The position numbers and the translations under genes were made by a program. From Stenotrophomonas rhizophila (GTDB lineage Bacteria > Pseudomonadota > Gammaproteobacteria > Xanthomonadales > Xanthomonadaceae), in assembly GCF_007667275.1 (NCBI RefSeq), contig NZ_VDQT01000003.1:372001-436000 (forward strand): DNA of 64,000 nt, given 5' to 3'. Positions within the stretch are counted from its first letter, which is position 1. The number at the start of each line of letters is the position of its first letter. The notes under the pieces are model-generated. The model was not told the DNA's origin and did not search any database. It saw only the letters and a list, made by a program, of their open reading frames with translations. Of the stretch, positions 1 to 8,587 are shown piece by piece.

Positions 1-1
1 C

Positions 2-1543
2 CTGGCCTCGCGCCGGCGCAGCGACGAACACGGCTCGGCCCTGCAGATCGAAGGCGGCAAACTCGGCGAAGTGACCCCCCGCGCGCATGCGCCCGGCACC
101 ACCGTCGAAGTGCGCGAACTGTTCTACAACGTCCCCGCACGGCGCAAATTCCTCCGCGCCGAACGCACCGAACTCGGCCATATCGAAGAATGGCTGCGTT
201 CGCTTGCGCTGGCCCGGCCCGACGTCGAACTGCGTGTGTCGCACAACGGCAAGCCCTCGCGCCGCTACAAGCCCGGCGACCTGTACTCCGATGCGCGCCT
301 GGGCGAAACCCTCGGCGAGGACTTTGCCACCCAGGCCATGCGCGTCGACCACAGCGGTGCCGGCCTGCGCCTGCATGGCTGGATCGCGCAGCCGCACTAT
401 TCGCGGGCCAGCACCGACCAGCAGTACCTGTACGTCAACGGCCGTTCCGTGCGCGACCGCAGCGTCGCCCATGCGGTGAAGATGGCCTACGGCGACGTCC
501 TGTTCCATGGGCGCCAGCCGGCCTACGTATTGTTCCTGGAGCTGGACCCCACCCGCGTCGACGTCAACGTCCATCCCGCCAAACACGAAGTGCGCTTCCG
601 CGACGCGCGCCTGATCCATGATTTCGTCTACCGCACCCTCAAGGAAGCGCTGGCCGAAACCCGCGCCGGCATGACGGCCGCAGGCGCGGGGGCCGACAGC
701 CAGCCCAACCCTGCCATCGCGCCACACCCGGCCAGCTTCGCCGGCAGCGGCTACGCCCTGGCCGGCGGCGGTGGTGGCGGCCCGGGCACCGGCATGGGCG
801 GTGCCGGCTGGCGCCCGCAGCAGTCCCCGCTGGGCCTGCGCGTGGCCGATGCGCCCTCCGCGTATGCCGCGCTGTATGCGCGCCCCGCCGGCAGCGACGC
901 CCCGCTGCCGCCGATGCCCAGCGAGCAGGGCCTGCCGGTGACCGCCGCCGACAGCGGCGTGCCACCACTGGGGTACGCCGTGGCGCAGCTGCACGGCATC
1001 TACATCCTGGCCGAGAACGCCGAAGGCCTGATCGTGGTCGACATGCATGCCGCCCACGAACGCATCGGCTACGAACGGTTGAAGACCGCACACGATGCCA
1101 CCGGCCTGCACGCGCAACCGCTGCTGGTGCCGATCACCCTGGCCGTTGGCGAGCGCGATGCCGACACCGCCGAGCGCGAGGCCGACACGTTGACCGCACT
1201 GGGTTTTGAGATCACCCGTTCCGGTCCCGGCTCGCTGCATGTGCGCAGCATTCCCGCGCTGCTGGCCAATGCCGAACCCGAAGGCCTGCTGCGCGACGTG
1301 CTGACCGACCTGCGCGAACATGGCCAGAGCCGGCGCATTGCCAGCGCCCGCGATGAGCTGCTGTCGACCATGGCCTGCCACGGCGCGGTGCGCGCCAACC
1401 GGCGGCTGACCCTGCCGGAAATGAACGCGCTGCTGCGCGACATGGAAATCACCGAACGGTCCGGCCAGTGCAACCACGGCCGGCCGACCTGGGCCCGTTT
1501 TTCGCTGGCGGAAATCGACCGCTGGTTCCTGCGCGGACGTTGA
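2..1543 (+). CDS. mutL: DNA mismatch repair protein MutL (5' end outside window)
   Basis: Mismatch-repair ATPase that links MutS to downstream incision. The frame is open from base 2, so the true start lies upstream; 513 residues are visible. The start of the visible part covers the end of the GHKL ATPase region and the transducer domain ([25 protein letters not shown]). A Gly/Pro/Ala-rich linker follows at about 690-960, then the C-terminal dimerisation domain. That domain carries [12 protein letters not shown] (codons 1040-1075), a variant of the DQHA(X)2E(X)4E endonuclease motif, plus [10 protein letters not shown] and QCNHGRP near the end. These features fit a MutL with its own nicking activity, as in bacteria lacking MutH; activity is inferred. 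A lipoprotein gene starts 11 bases downstream. Confidence 0.96.
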   Translation: MASRRRSDEHGSALQIEGGKLGEVTPRAHAPGTTVEVRELFYNVPARRKFLRAERTELGHIEEWLRSLALARPDVELRVSHNGKPSRRYKPGDLYSDARLGETLGEDFATQAMRVDHSGAGLRLHGWIAQPHYSRASTDQQYLYVNGRSVRDRSVAHAVKMAYGDVLFHGRQPAYVLFLELDPTRVDVNVHPAKHEVRFRDARLIHDFVYRTLKEALAETRAGMTAAGAGADSQPNPAIAPHPASFAGSGYALAGGGGGGPGTGMGGAGWRPQQSPLGLRVADAPSAYAALYARPAGSDAPLPPMPSEQGLPVTAADSGVPPLGYAVAQLHGIYILAENAEGLIVVDMHAAHERIGYERLKTAHDATGLHAQPLLVPITLAVGERDADTAEREADTLTALGFEITRSGPGSLHVRSIPALLANAEPEGLLRDVLTDLREHGQSRRIASARDELLSTMACHGAVRANRRLTLPEMNALLRDMEITERSGQCNHGRPTWARFSLAEIDRWFLRGR

Positions 1544-1554
1544 AGGGGAGCACG

Positions 1555-2490
1555 ATGCGTACTTGGGGATGGGGACTTGGTGCCGCGCTGCTGGCGCTGG
1601 GCCTGGCAGGCTGCGGCGACAAGGAAACGGCGCCGGTCAAGGCGACCGTGGATCCGGCGTTCGCCGCCGAACAACAGCAGTGGCGACTGCAACGCTACAC
1701 GGAACTGCAGGCGCCCGATGGCTGGACCAGCCTGGTCGGCCTGCATTGGCTCGAGCACAAGGCACATTTCATCGGCAGCGGCCCCGGCAGTGGTATCCGC
1801 CTGGCCGTGGGCCCGGCCAAGCTGGGCATGGTGGCGCGCAACGGCGACAGCGTCACCTTCACCCCCGAACGCGGCGTGGCGCTGAGCGTGGACGGCAAGC
1901 CGCTGACCGGTCGGATCCGTTTCCAGAGCGACCGCGATCCGGCGCCCACCCGGATCGCCTTCGACGATGGCAGGGGCCAACTCAGCCTGATCCATCGCGG
2001 CGAACGCTTCGCGCTGCGGGTCAAGCACGCCGACGCCTATTCGCGCAGTGGATTCGCCGGCCTCAACTACTGGCCCGGCGGCCCGGACTGGCGGGTCAGC
2101 GCACGCTTCGTGCCGCACCCGGCCGGCAAGACCCTGCCGATCGTCGACATCACCGGACTCACCACCGCCATGCCCAACGCGGGCGCGCTTGAGTTCGAAC
2201 GCGACGGCAGGACCTGGCGGCTGGAAGCGCTGGGCGAACCCGGGCGCGAGCTGTTCGTGATCTTCGGCGACCGCACCAGCGGCCACGGCAGCTACCCTGC
2301 CGGGCGCTACCTGGACCTGCCGGCGCCGGATGCCAGTGGCACGGTGCTGATTGATTTCAACCATGCCTACAACCCACCGTGCGCGTTCACTCCGTTCGCC
2401 ACGTGCCCGCTGACCCCGCCGGAAAACCGCCTGGACCTGCGGGTCGAGGCGGGCGAACAGGCCTATCACCCGCCCCGCGGAGGAGTGTGA
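1555..2490 (+). CDS. DUF1684 domain lipoprotein
   Basis: Predicted 311-residue envelope lipoprotein. The ATG at 1555 gives MRTWGWGLGAALLALGLAGC, a hydrophobic signal ending in an LAGC lipobox, which is why it is preferred over the longer in-frame extension into mutL. A GGGGAG ribosome site precedes it. The body matches the DUF1684 family; the diagnostic C-terminal stretch has YNPPCAFTPFATCPLTP followed by PENRLDLRVEAGE. The biochemical role of the family is not established. It starts 11 bases after mutL and its stop lies 2 bases before the TraB/GumN gene, so these three genes are probably co-transcribed. Confidence 0.85.
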   Translation: MRTWGWGLGAALLALGLAGCGDKETAPVKATVDPAFAAEQQQWRLQRYTELQAPDGWTSLVGLHWLEHKAHFIGSGPGSGIRLAVGPAKLGMVARNGDSVTFTPERGVALSVDGKPLTGRIRFQSDRDPAPTRIAFDDGRGQLSLIHRGERFALRVKHADAYSRSGFAGLNYWPGGPDWRVSARFVPHPAGKTLPIVDITGLTTAMPNAGALEFERDGRTWRLEALGEPGRELFVIFGDRTSGHGSYPAGRYLDLPAPDASGTVLIDFNHAYNPPCAFTPFATCPLTPPENRLDLRVEAGEQAYHPPRGGV

Positions 2491-2492
2491 CG

Positions 2493-3455
2493 ATGACGAT
2501 GTTGAAGCGATTGGCGGCCCCGTTGCTGCTGGCCACCGGCCTGCTGCTGGGTAGTGCCGCCGCCATGGCTGCGCCGGCCACCGCGGCCGCCGCCGCCAGT
2601 GCGCCGGTGCCCCTGCTGTGGAAGGTGACCGGCCCGGGCGACAGCCAGCTGTACCTGCTGGGCTCGTTCCACCTGCTGCGCGCCGACGATTACCCGGTGG
2701 CGCCGGAGGTCGACCAGGCGTTCGCCGCCTCCCGGCGCGTGGTGTTCGAATTGTCGCCGCAGGACATGCAGTCGCCGGACCTGACCCGCAAAATGCTGCA
2801 GGCGGCCATGCGCACCGACGGCAGCGAGCTCAAGCGCGACCTGGACGCGGCCACCTGGACCAGGCTGCAGGACTATGCGCGCGCCAACAACCTGCCGCTG
2901 GCCCAGCTGCAGGGCATGAAGCCCTGGTTCGTCGGCCTGACCATCACCCTGTCGCAGTTCGCCAAGATGGGGTTGGACCCGGCGCTCGGGCTGGACCGGC
3001 ATTTCATGACGCGCGCCGCCGATGCGGGCAAGCCGACCAGCGGACTGGAAGACATCGACACCCAGGTGGCGGTGCTGTCGGGCATGTCGACGCAGGAACA
3101 GCAGCAGATGGTGGCCGAGGCGCTGGAGCAGGCCGGGCAGGCCGATGCCGACGGCCGCAAGCTGCACGACGCCTGGCGACGCGGCGACGACAAACTGTTG
3201 TGGAACGCGATGGCCGCGGAAATGCGCGGCGCCTATCCGCAGCTCTACAAGCGCATCAACACCGACCGCAATGACGCCTGGGTGCCCAAGCTGGAACAAC
3301 AGCTCAAGGCCGGGCAGGGCGGCACGCTGGTGGTGGTGGGAACGCTGCACCTGCTCGGCGAAGACGGGGTGGTCGAAAAGCTGCGCGCCAAGGGTTACCA
3401 GGTCGAGCGCATCTGCAGCGCCTGCACCAAACCCAAGGGCCGGTCCAGACGCTGA
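2493..3455 (+). CDS. TraB/GumN family protein
   Basis: Predicted 320-residue exported protein of the TraB/GumN family (the family of the extra gene at the end of the Xanthomonas gum cluster). The start at 2493 (MTMLKRL) sits 2 bases after the upstream stop, has GGAG just before it and yields a signal peptide ending near AMAAPA. Family marks are LYLLGSFHLL at about residue 50, the LGLDRHFMTRA region in the middle and GTLHLLGEDGVV near the C-terminus; the two GxxH pairs resemble the putative metal-binding residues of the family. Its substrate is unknown. A strong hairpin follows, ending the mutL transcript. Confidence 0.82.
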   Translation: MTMLKRLAAPLLLATGLLLGSAAAMAAPATAAAAASAPVPLLWKVTGPGDSQLYLLGSFHLLRADDYPVAPEVDQAFAASRRVVFELSPQDMQSPDLTRKMLQAAMRTDGSELKRDLDAATWTRLQDYARANNLPLAQLQGMKPWFVGLTITLSQFAKMGLDPALGLDRHFMTRAADAGKPTSGLEDIDTQVAVLSGMSTQEQQQMVAEALEQAGQADADGRKLHDAWRRGDDKLLWNAMAAEMRGAYPQLYKRINTDRNDAWVPKLEQQLKAGQGGTLVVVGTLHLLGEDGVVEKLRAKGYQVERICSACTKPKGRSRR

Positions 3456-3475
3456 AGGCTTCAGCCGGAAACGAA

Positions 3476-3503
3476 AAAGGCGCGGCCGTGAGGCTGCGCC
3501 TTT
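3476..3503. terminator. Bidirectional hairpin terminator between the TraB/GumN gene and phaR
   Basis: A 12-bp stem (AAAGGCGCGGCC against GGCTGCGCCTTT, one G-T pair) with a GTGA loop lies between convergent genes. A-rich and T-rich ends flank it on both strands, so it can serve both. Confidence 0.75.
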
Positions 3504-3524
3504 CTGCGTACTGCCGCGCGGGAA

Positions 3525-4049
3525 TCAGCGGCGGGTCTTGCCGCCCGCCGGCGCATCGGGCTTGGCGTTGCCGGTGCCGGTACCGGTGGAGGTGCCCGGC
3601 GGGCGCGGGCCGAAGCCGCTGCCCATGTTGCGCTGGAAGTCCTGCCACAGTTCCAGGTTGCGTTCGGTGAGCTGGTTCATCATCGCCCACGGGGTCTGCC
3701 CGAGCAGGTTGCCCATCTGCTGGCGGAACTGCTGCTGCTGGTCCAGGAACACCTGCATGCTGCGCTCCAGGTAGTTGCCCATGAAGCCCTGCAGCGAATC
3801 GCCATAGAAGCGGATCAGCTGGCTGAGCAGCTGGGTGGACAGCATCGGCTCGCCGTCCTGTTCCTGGTCGGCGATGATCTGCAGCAGTACCGAGCGGGTC
3901 AGGTCGTCGCCGCTCTTGGCGTCGCGGACTTCGAAGTCTTCACCGTCCAGGATCAGCTGTCGCACGTCCTCGATGGTGATGTAGCTGGAAATTTCGGTGT
4001 CGTAGAGACGGCGGTTCGGGTACTTCTTGATGATGCGGTTCGCAGCCAT
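3525..4049 (-). CDS. phaR: Polyhydroxyalkanoate synthesis repressor PhaR
   Basis: DNA- and PHB-binding regulator of storage-granule genes, 174 residues. The N-terminus holds the conserved PHB/PHA accumulation regulator domain (RIIKKYPNRRLYDTEISSYI, about residues 5-60). The middle is rich in Gln and hydrophobic residues (QQQQFRQQM) as in other PhaR proteins, and the tail is a Gly/Thr/Pro-rich low-complexity region. The start at 4049 (MAANRIIKKY) is preferred because translation from a further-upstream ATG adds 24 residues unlike the family and reaches into an inverted repeat. phaB lies upstream on the same strand across 354 bases filled with dyads, which could be PhaR operators. No phaC or phaA is in the window. 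Confidence 0.92.
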   Translation of the reverse strand: MAANRIIKKYPNRRLYDTEISSYITIEDVRQLILDGEDFEVRDAKSGDDLTRSVLLQIIADQEQDGEPMLSTQLLSQLIRFYGDSLQGFMGNYLERSMQVFLDQQQQFRQQMGNLLGQTPWAMMNQLTERNLELWQDFQRNMGSGFGPRPPGTSTGTGTGNAKPDAPAGGKTRR

Positions 4050-4075
4050 GAAGCAGTCACTCGTCAGCGTAAGGG

Positions 4076-4203
4076 CGAATGATTGCGCAGCGCAGCACCG
4101 GTTGCAACCTCCTTTGGTCATTCATGGCAAATCTTCATGCTGCGCAGCAATTTGTGCAGCAAAATGAGGTTCCGCAACCGGCGCTGCGCTGCGTAATCAT
4201 TCG
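4076..4203. repeat. Long imperfect inverted repeat upstream of phaR
   Basis: Arms of about 36-38 bases (4076-4111 and 4166-4203) are complementary with only a few mismatches. Each runs from CGAATGATTGCGCAGCGCAG to the GTTGCAACC-type end, and they are separated by 54 bases. The spacer contains further GCA/TGC dyads (TGCTGCGCAGCA, TGTGCAGCAAAATG). Such TGC-rich dyads resemble the DNA reported to bind PhaR in other proteobacteria; a regulatory role here is inferred. Confidence 0.6.
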
Positions 4204-4206
4204 CTG

Positions 4207-4233
4207 CCCACGTTTTGCTGCGCAAAACGTGGG
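4207..4233. repeat. Perfect 12-bp hairpin in the phaR-phaB gap
   Basis: CCCACGTTTTGC and GCAAAACGTGGG form a perfect stem around a TGC loop. There is no T-run after it, so it looks more like an operator or structural element than a terminator. Confidence 0.6.
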
Positions 4234-4272
4234 CCCCCGGGGCATGTTTCCTTAACCCCGCGCCGTTGGCGC

Positions 4273-4295
4273 GCCCCCTTCAACAAGAAGGGGGC
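4273..4295. terminator. Hairpin downstream of phaB
   Basis: GCCCCCTT and AAGGGGGC form an 8-bp stem with a 7-base loop about 110 bases past the phaB stop. There is no clear U-tract; a possible end point or pause site for phaB mRNA. Confidence 0.35.
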
Positions 4296-4348
4296 TCCTC
4301 GACTGAACCTATGCGTGGCAGGCCCCGCAGCGGTTGTGCTGCACCCCG

Positions 4349-4370
4349 GTAGCGCCGACCGTTGGTCGGC
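4349..4370 (+). repeat. SMAG-type GTAG repeat
   Basis: GTAG followed by GCCGACC-GTT-GGTCGGC, the GTAG-plus-stem-loop form of Stenotrophomonas SMAG/REP elements. It lies downstream of phaB. Confidence 0.8.
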
Positions 4371-4403
4371 CTTGGGAGCCCTTGGTGGCGCGGCTTGTAA
4401 CCG

Positions 4404-5144
4404 TTACCACCCCATGTGGTGGCCGCCGTTGATGTCCAGGTTGGAGCCGGTGATCCAGGCGGCTTCCTCGGCGACCAGGAAGGCGACGGCGTAGGCGATT
4501 TCCTCGGGCTTGCCGAGGCGGCCGGTCGGGATGTCGGCGATGATCTTGGCGCGTACTTCGTCGGGTACGGCCATCACCATGTCGGTGGCGACGTAGCCGG
4601 GCGAGATGGTGTTGACGGTGATGCCGAAACCGGCATTCTCGCGCGCCAGCGAGATGGTGAAGCCGTGCATGCCGGCCTTGGCGGCGGCGTAGTTGGCCTG
4701 GCCGTACTGGCCCTTCAGGCCGTTGATCGAGCTGATCTGGATCACCCGGCCCCAGCCGCGGCGACGCATGCCTTCGATGACCGGGCGGGTGACGTTGAAC
4801 ACCGAGTTGAGATTGGTGTTGATCACGTCGTGCCACTGGTCGGCGCGCATGCGGTGGAACGTGGTGTCGCGGGTGATGCCGGCGTTGTTGACCAGGATCT
4901 CGACCGGACCGAGCGCCGCTTCCACCGCGTGCACCATCTGTTCGGCGGTGGCCGGGTCGGCGACATCGCCGGGGAAGATCGCCACATCGCAGCCGCGCGC
5001 CAGCATCTTCTCGCGCCAGGCCAGGGCCTTGGCCTCGTCACGGTAGTTGGTGGCAACCCGATGGCCCTGGTCGGCCAGACGTTGGCAGATGGCGGAACCG
5101 ATACCGCCGGTACCGCCGGTGACCAGTGCGACGCGAGATGTCAT
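4404..5144 (-). CDS. phaB: Acetoacetyl-CoA reductase PhaB
   Basis: Short-chain dehydrogenase, 246 residues, reducing acetoacetyl-CoA to (R)-3-hydroxybutyryl-CoA with NADPH, the middle step of PHB synthesis. The Rossmann motif is VTGGTGGIGSAIC near the N-terminus, followed by NNAGITRDTTFHRM, the catalytic Ser in QISSINGLKGQYGQ and YAAAKAG. NNAGITRD, SSINGLKGQ and the ending ITGSNLDINGGHHM are typical of PhaB rather than FabG. GGAG lies about 10 bases before the ATG. gluQ is 73 bases upstream on the same strand and phaR is downstream, so the PHB link is supported by context. Confidence 0.92.
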   Translation of the reverse strand: MTSRVALVTGGTGGIGSAICQRLADQGHRVATNYRDEAKALAWREKMLARGCDVAIFPGDVADPATAEQMVHAVEAALGPVEILVNNAGITRDTTFHRMRADQWHDVINTNLNSVFNVTRPVIEGMRRRGWGRVIQISSINGLKGQYGQANYAAAKAGMHGFTISLARENAGFGITVNTISPGYVATDMVMAVPDEVRAKIIADIPTGRLGKPEEIAYAVAFLVAEEAAWITGSNLDINGGHHMGW

Positions 5145-5217
5145 GAGCAGCTACTCCGAAAGGCAGGGCCAGCAAGGGGGAACGCGATTCTGCAACATCG
5201 CGGCGAAAAATGGGGGC

Positions 5218-6102
5218 TCAGGCCGGGTCGGGGGGCAGGTGGATGTCTCCCGGTGGCAAACGCGCCGGATCGAAGCCGCTGCGGGCGCGGTCGAGCAGCC
5301 CCGCCACCCCGGAACTGCCGGCCAGGTGCGCAGGGTCCTGCCCCAGCTGCGCCCAGGCCTGCTGCAGTGCCGGGACGGCGGCACGGGGATCGACCGGGCG
5401 CGCCGCGTCGGACTTGGACAGCTTGTGGCCGTCGGGCTCCAGCAGCAGCGGCAGGTGCAGGTAGCGCGGGGTAGGCAGGCCCAGGGCCTGCTGCAGCAGG
5501 ATCTGGCGCGCGGTGGAGTCGAGCAGGTCGGCACCGCGGACGACGTCGGTGATGCGCTGGTCGGCGTCGTCGACCACCACGGCGAGCTGGTAGGCCCAGT
5601 ACCCGTCGGCGCGGCGCAGGACGAAATCGCCGACCTCGGCATGCACGTCCTGGCGGACCGGGCCGCGCAGGCCATCCTGGAAGGCGACGACGCTGCCCGG
5701 CGGCACCCGCAGGCGGATGGCCGGTCGCGCCCGTTCGGTACGTCCTACGCAGTGATGATGGATGCCGTGCTGGTCGGCCAGGTCGGTGCGGCTGCAGTGG
5801 CAGGCAAAGGCCCTGTCTTCCGCCAGCAGGCGGTCGATGGCCTCCCGGTACAGGGCATCACGCTGGCTCTGGCGGACGATGGGGTCGTCGCTGGCCAAGC
5901 CAAAGGCCGCAAGTGCAGCCAGCTGCTGGTCGATGGCGCCGGGGACGGTGCGGGGTGGATCGATGTCTTCGATGCGGACGGACCAGTGGCCGCCGGCATG
6001 GCGGGCCAGCAGCCAGCTGCCGAACGCGGCCAGCAGGGAGCCGGCGTGCAGGGGGCCGGTGGGGGAGGGGGCAAAACGCCCGCGGTAGGCAGTCATTGAC
6101 AT
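5218..6102 (-). CDS. gluQ: Glutamyl-Q tRNA(Asp) synthetase
   Basis: Truncated GluRS paralogue that glutamylates queuosine in the anticodon of tRNA-Asp. It is about 294 residues and has only the catalytic half of a class I synthetase. [20 protein letters not shown] carries the HIGH-type motif (HAGS), RIEDIDPPR follows, CHCSRT begins a partial zinc site, and HKLSKSD is the KMSKS-type loop. The anticodon-binding domain of true GluRS is absent, as expected. The start is 6102 (MSMTAYR) or 6096 (MTAYR); the difference is two residues. htpX diverges upstream and phaB lies downstream. Confidence 0.93.
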   Translation of the reverse strand: MSMTAYRGRFAPSPTGPLHAGSLLAAFGSWLLARHAGGHWSVRIEDIDPPRTVPGAIDQQLAALAAFGLASDDPIVRQSQRDALYREAIDRLLAEDRAFACHCSRTDLADQHGIHHHCVGRTERARPAIRLRVPPGSVVAFQDGLRGPVRQDVHAEVGDFVLRRADGYWAYQLAVVVDDADQRITDVVRGADLLDSTARQILLQQALGLPTPRYLHLPLLLEPDGHKLSKSDAARPVDPRAAVPALQQAWAQLGQDPAHLAGSSGVAGLLDRARSGFDPARLPPGDIHLPPDPA

Positions 6103-6130
6103 GAACTATGAATCGTCGGTCAGGTTGCGA

Positions 6131-6159
6131 CTTGAATTCAACCTGAAGTCCCCGCAGAT
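6131..6159 (+). promoter_or_regulatory. Heat-shock (sigma-32 type) promoter of htpX
   Basis: CTTGAA at 6131-6136, a 13-base spacer, then CCCCGCAGAT from 6150. This closely matches the sigma-32 consensus CTTGAA-N13-15-CCCCATNT and lies about 35-60 bases before the htpX start. E. coli htpX is a sigma-32 gene, which supports the call. Confidence 0.65.
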
Positions 6160-6193
6160 TTGCAGCAACATCAACCTAAAGCATCCTCTTCCC

Positions 6194-7066
6194 ATGTTCA
6201 GTCGTATCGCCCTGTTCCTCGCGACCAACTTCGCCGTGCTGCTCCTGGCGGGCTTTGTAATGCGTCTGGCGGGGATCGATCCCGCAAGCATGAGCGGCCT
6301 GCTGGTGGTTGCGGCCATCTTCGGCTTCGGCGGGTCGCTGGTGTCGCTGCTGCTGTCCAAGTGGATGGCCAAGCGCTCCACCGGCGCGGTGGTCATTACC
6401 GAACCGCGCAACCCCACCGAGCGCTGGCTGCTGGCGACGGTGGAGCGCCAGGCCCGCGAGGCGGGTATCGGCATGCCGGAAGTGGCCGTTTACGACGGTC
6501 CTGAAATCAATGCGTTCGCCACCGGTGCCAACCGCAACAATGCGCTGGTAGCGGTGTCCACCGGCCTGCTGCACAACATGAGCGAGGACGAGGCCGAGGC
6601 GGTACTGGGCCACGAGATCGCCCACGTTGCGAACGGCGACATGATCACCATGGCGCTGCTGCAGGGTGTGCTCAACACGTTCGTGATCGTGCTGGCGCGC
6701 GTGGTCGGCGGCATCATCGACAGTGCGCTGTCGGGCAACCGCGAAGGCGGCGGCCGTGGCTTCGCCTACTTCATCATCGTGTTCGTGCTGGAAATGGTGT
6801 TCGGCCTGTTCGCGACCATGATCGCGATCTGGTTCTCGCGCCACCGTGAGTTCCGCGCCGACGCCGGCGGCGCCCACCTGGCCGGTCGCCAGAAGATGAT
6901 CGCCGCGCTGGAGCGCCTGAAGCTCAACCACGGCCAGAGCACCCTGCCGACCCAGATCGCCGCCTTCGGCATCGCCGGCGCCACCGCAAAGAAGCTGTTC
7001 CTGAGCCACCCGCCGCTGGATGAGCGCATTGCCGCGCTGAAGGCCGCGAGCAGCACCGTGGCGTGA
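6194..7066 (+). CDS. htpX: Membrane zinc metalloprotease HtpX
   Basis: Inner-membrane M48 protease for quality control of misfolded membrane proteins, 290 residues. Two N-terminal membrane helices ([18 protein letters not shown] and [19 protein letters not shown]) precede the cytosolic catalytic part. [12 protein letters not shown] is the HEXXH zinc site and [14 protein letters not shown] supplies the third ligand Glu. Two more hydrophobic stretches follow the zinc site. The ATG at 6194 begins the family-typical [13 protein letters not shown]; an earlier in-frame ATG adds unrelated residues and covers the promoter. It diverges from gluQ and ends at a strong terminator. Confidence 0.96.
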   Translation: MFSRIALFLATNFAVLLLAGFVMRLAGIDPASMSGLLVVAAIFGFGGSLVSLLLSKWMAKRSTGAVVITEPRNPTERWLLATVERQAREAGIGMPEVAVYDGPEINAFATGANRNNALVAVSTGLLHNMSEDEAEAVLGHEIAHVANGDMITMALLQGVLNTFVIVLARVVGGIIDSALSGNREGGGRGFAYFIIVFVLEMVFGLFATMIAIWFSRHREFRADAGGAHLAGRQKMIAALERLKLNHGQSTLPTQIAAFGIAGATAKKLFLSHPPLDERIAALKAASSTVA

Positions 7067-7086
7067 TGGGGGTGTGGTAACGAGTT

Positions 7087-7117
7087 AAAAAACGCCCGGT
7101 CTTTGCCGGGCGTTTTT
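7087..7117 (+). terminator. Rho-independent terminator of htpX
   Basis: ACGCCCGG and CCGGGCGT form a GC-rich stem with a short loop, extended by A6 and followed by T5, 20 bases after the htpX stop. Confidence 0.9.
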
Positions 7118-7147
7118 CTTGGTGCTGCAGTACTGATCGCAGAACCA

Positions 7148-7170
7148 GTAGAGCCGGGCTCTGCCCGGCT
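7148..7170 (+). repeat. SMAG-type GTAG repeat
   Basis: GTAG then AGCCGGGC-TCT-GCCCGGCT. The same stem type recurs at 22277 and at the 28823/28859 pair. Confidence 0.8.
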
Positions 7171-7231
7171 GCTCTCTCCCTCCGCACACGACCCGGTATG
7201 GGGGCGGACGGCGGGTAGCCCCCGTAGGGAC

Positions 7232-7257
7232 TGTCAAAAACATGGATGTTTTTGACA
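7232..7257. repeat. Perfect 26-base palindrome
   Basis: TGTCAAAAACAT and ATGTTTTTGACA are exact complements around a GG loop. It is AT-rich against a GC-rich background and has no adjacent gene start, which makes it distinct from the SMAG repeats. Function unknown. Confidence 0.7.
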
Positions 7258-7420
7258 AGCCCCCAGGGGTGAAGGCGCACTGCTTGCGAGGCACTGCCTC
7301 GCGTGCGACTGAACGCACAGCCGCTGGCGGCTGGGCCGGGGCCCGGAGGGCGGTTCACGGCGTGTCCCGGAGGGGGCTGCCCGGCGGCCGCCCCTGCACG
7401 TGGAATTGAGACGCCGGCTT

Positions 7421-7444
7421 TTGCAGTTGCAGTTGCAGTTGCTG
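7421..7444. repeat. Short tandem hexamer repeat
   Basis: Three exact TTGCAG units followed by a degenerate TTGCTG. Simple non-coding repeat. Confidence 0.6.
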
Positions 7445-7483
7445 TTGACGTTGGATTTCAACGAGTGATGACGGGTTCCCACC

Positions 7484-7505
7484 GCCGACCAACGGTCGGC
7501 GCTAC
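7484..7505 (-). repeat. SMAG-type GTAG repeat
   Basis: On the minus strand: GTAG, then GCCGACC-GTT-GGTCGGC. Same stem as 4349. Confidence 0.8.
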
Positions 7506-7593
7506 CGGGTGATTGCGCGTTGCCCGGTGTCCCGGGAGGCCGTCGCGCGTTTCCGGCGTTCGAAGGCGCCATGGCGCGTTGTCTCCAAACAAC

Positions 7594-7615
7594 AACGGCG
7601 CCCGAAGGCGCCGTT
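7594..7615 (-). terminator. Terminator of suhB
   Basis: AACGGCGCC and GGCGCCGTT form a 9-bp stem; read on the minus strand the loop is a stable TTCG. TTGTTTGG follows on that strand, 24 bases past the suhB stop. Confidence 0.65.
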
Positions 7616-7638
7616 GCTTGAATCCCACATCAGGTCGA

Positions 7639-8466
7639 TCAGAACTTCGCGTCGAACTCGGCCGCGTAGCCGGTGTTGACCAGTACCTTCTGCAGCACTT
7701 CGCTGTTCTTCACGTTGCCCGCCACGATCTGCTGGGTTTCCGGGCCGCGGCTGTCCATGCGGGCCGGGGTCGCGCCCTTGAAGTCGCAGACCCGGCCGCC
7801 GGCTTCGCGGACCAGCAGCACGCCCGCGGCGATGTCCCAGGCCTTCACGCCGGCTTCGAAATAGGCATCGGCGCGGCCGCAGGCCACATAGGCCAGGTCC
7901 AGCGCCGCCGAACCGGTGCGGCGCACGTCTTCGGCCTGCACCAGCAACGCGTCCACCGCCTTCAGCTGCGCACTCGTGCGGCTGCGCTCGCGCGGCGCGA
8001 AACCGGTGTGGATCATCGCCCCGGACAGATCCTTGCGGTCCGCCACCCGGATGCGGCGGTCGTTCAGCACCGCACCGGCACCCCGGCTGGCGGTGAACAG
8101 TTCATTGCGCAGCGGATCGAAAATCACCGCATCGATCGGCTCGCCGTTCTCCACCAGCGCGATCGACACGCAGTAGTGCGGGAAGCCACGCAGGTAATTG
8201 CTGGTACCGTCCAGCGGGTCGATCACCCACATGTAACGGTTCACCGCCTGCACCCCGCCTTCCTCGGCCATGATCCCGTAGTCCGGGTAGGCGCGCTTGA
8301 GTTCCTTGATGATCACCTTTTCCGCGTCCGCATCGACCTCGCTGGCGTAGTCCATGCGCCCCTTCTGCACCACGTTCAGCGCCTCCAGCTTGTTGATGTT
8401 GCGCAACAGGACGTTGCCGGCGAGGCGGGCGGCCTTGACCATGACGGTGACGGCGGGTTTCTGCAT
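7639..8466 (-). CDS. suhB: Inositol-1-monophosphatase family protein SuhB
   Basis: Mg-dependent sugar-phosphate phosphatase of the IMPase fold, 275 residues; SuhB orthologues also act in rRNA transcription complexes. Metal-site motifs are visible: EEGG (first Glu), then [19 protein letters not shown], and [15 protein letters not shown] near the C-terminus. The start at 8466 ([18 protein letters not shown]) has GGGAG upstream; longer in-frame extensions run into the divergent trmJ gene. Its 5' end faces trmJ across 121 bases, a pairing also common in other gamma-proteobacteria. Confidence 0.93.
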   Translation of the reverse strand: MQKPAVTVMVKAARLAGNVLLRNINKLEALNVVQKGRMDYASEVDADAEKVIIKELKRAYPDYGIMAEEGGVQAVNRYMWVIDPLDGTSNYLRGFPHYCVSIALVENGEPIDAVIFDPLRNELFTASRGAGAVLNDRRIRVADRKDLSGAMIHTGFAPRERSRTSAQLKAVDALLVQAEDVRRTGSAALDLAYVACGRADAYFEAGVKAWDIAAGVLLVREAGGRVCDFKGATPARMDSRGPETQQIVAGNVKNSEVLQKVLVNTGYAAEFDAKF

Positions 8467-8587
8467 GGTAAATAGCTCCCGTAAAGGCAGAGATGGGGGT
8501 ACTGGCGGGGGAAAAGAGCGGTCCCGGCGCAAAGGCCGGTCGCACAGTTTACCATTTGTGACTGTCCTGCTCGCGTTTGGCCTGTTC

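Larger units (their letters stand above)
7118..7590. other. Non-coding region with several small repeats
   Basis: About 470 bases between htpX and suhB with no convincing gene on either strand. It holds two SMAG-type elements, a perfect 26-base palindrome at 7232-7257 and a hexamer tandem repeat at 7421-7444. Short reading frames here have no start context and cross these repeats. Confidence 0.6.

Noticed and set aside
7303..7512. Small plus-strand frame in the htpX-suhB gap
   Set aside because: No ribosome site, it crosses a tandem repeat and ends inside a SMAG element; the composition is Gly/Ala/Val-rich with no homologous feature.
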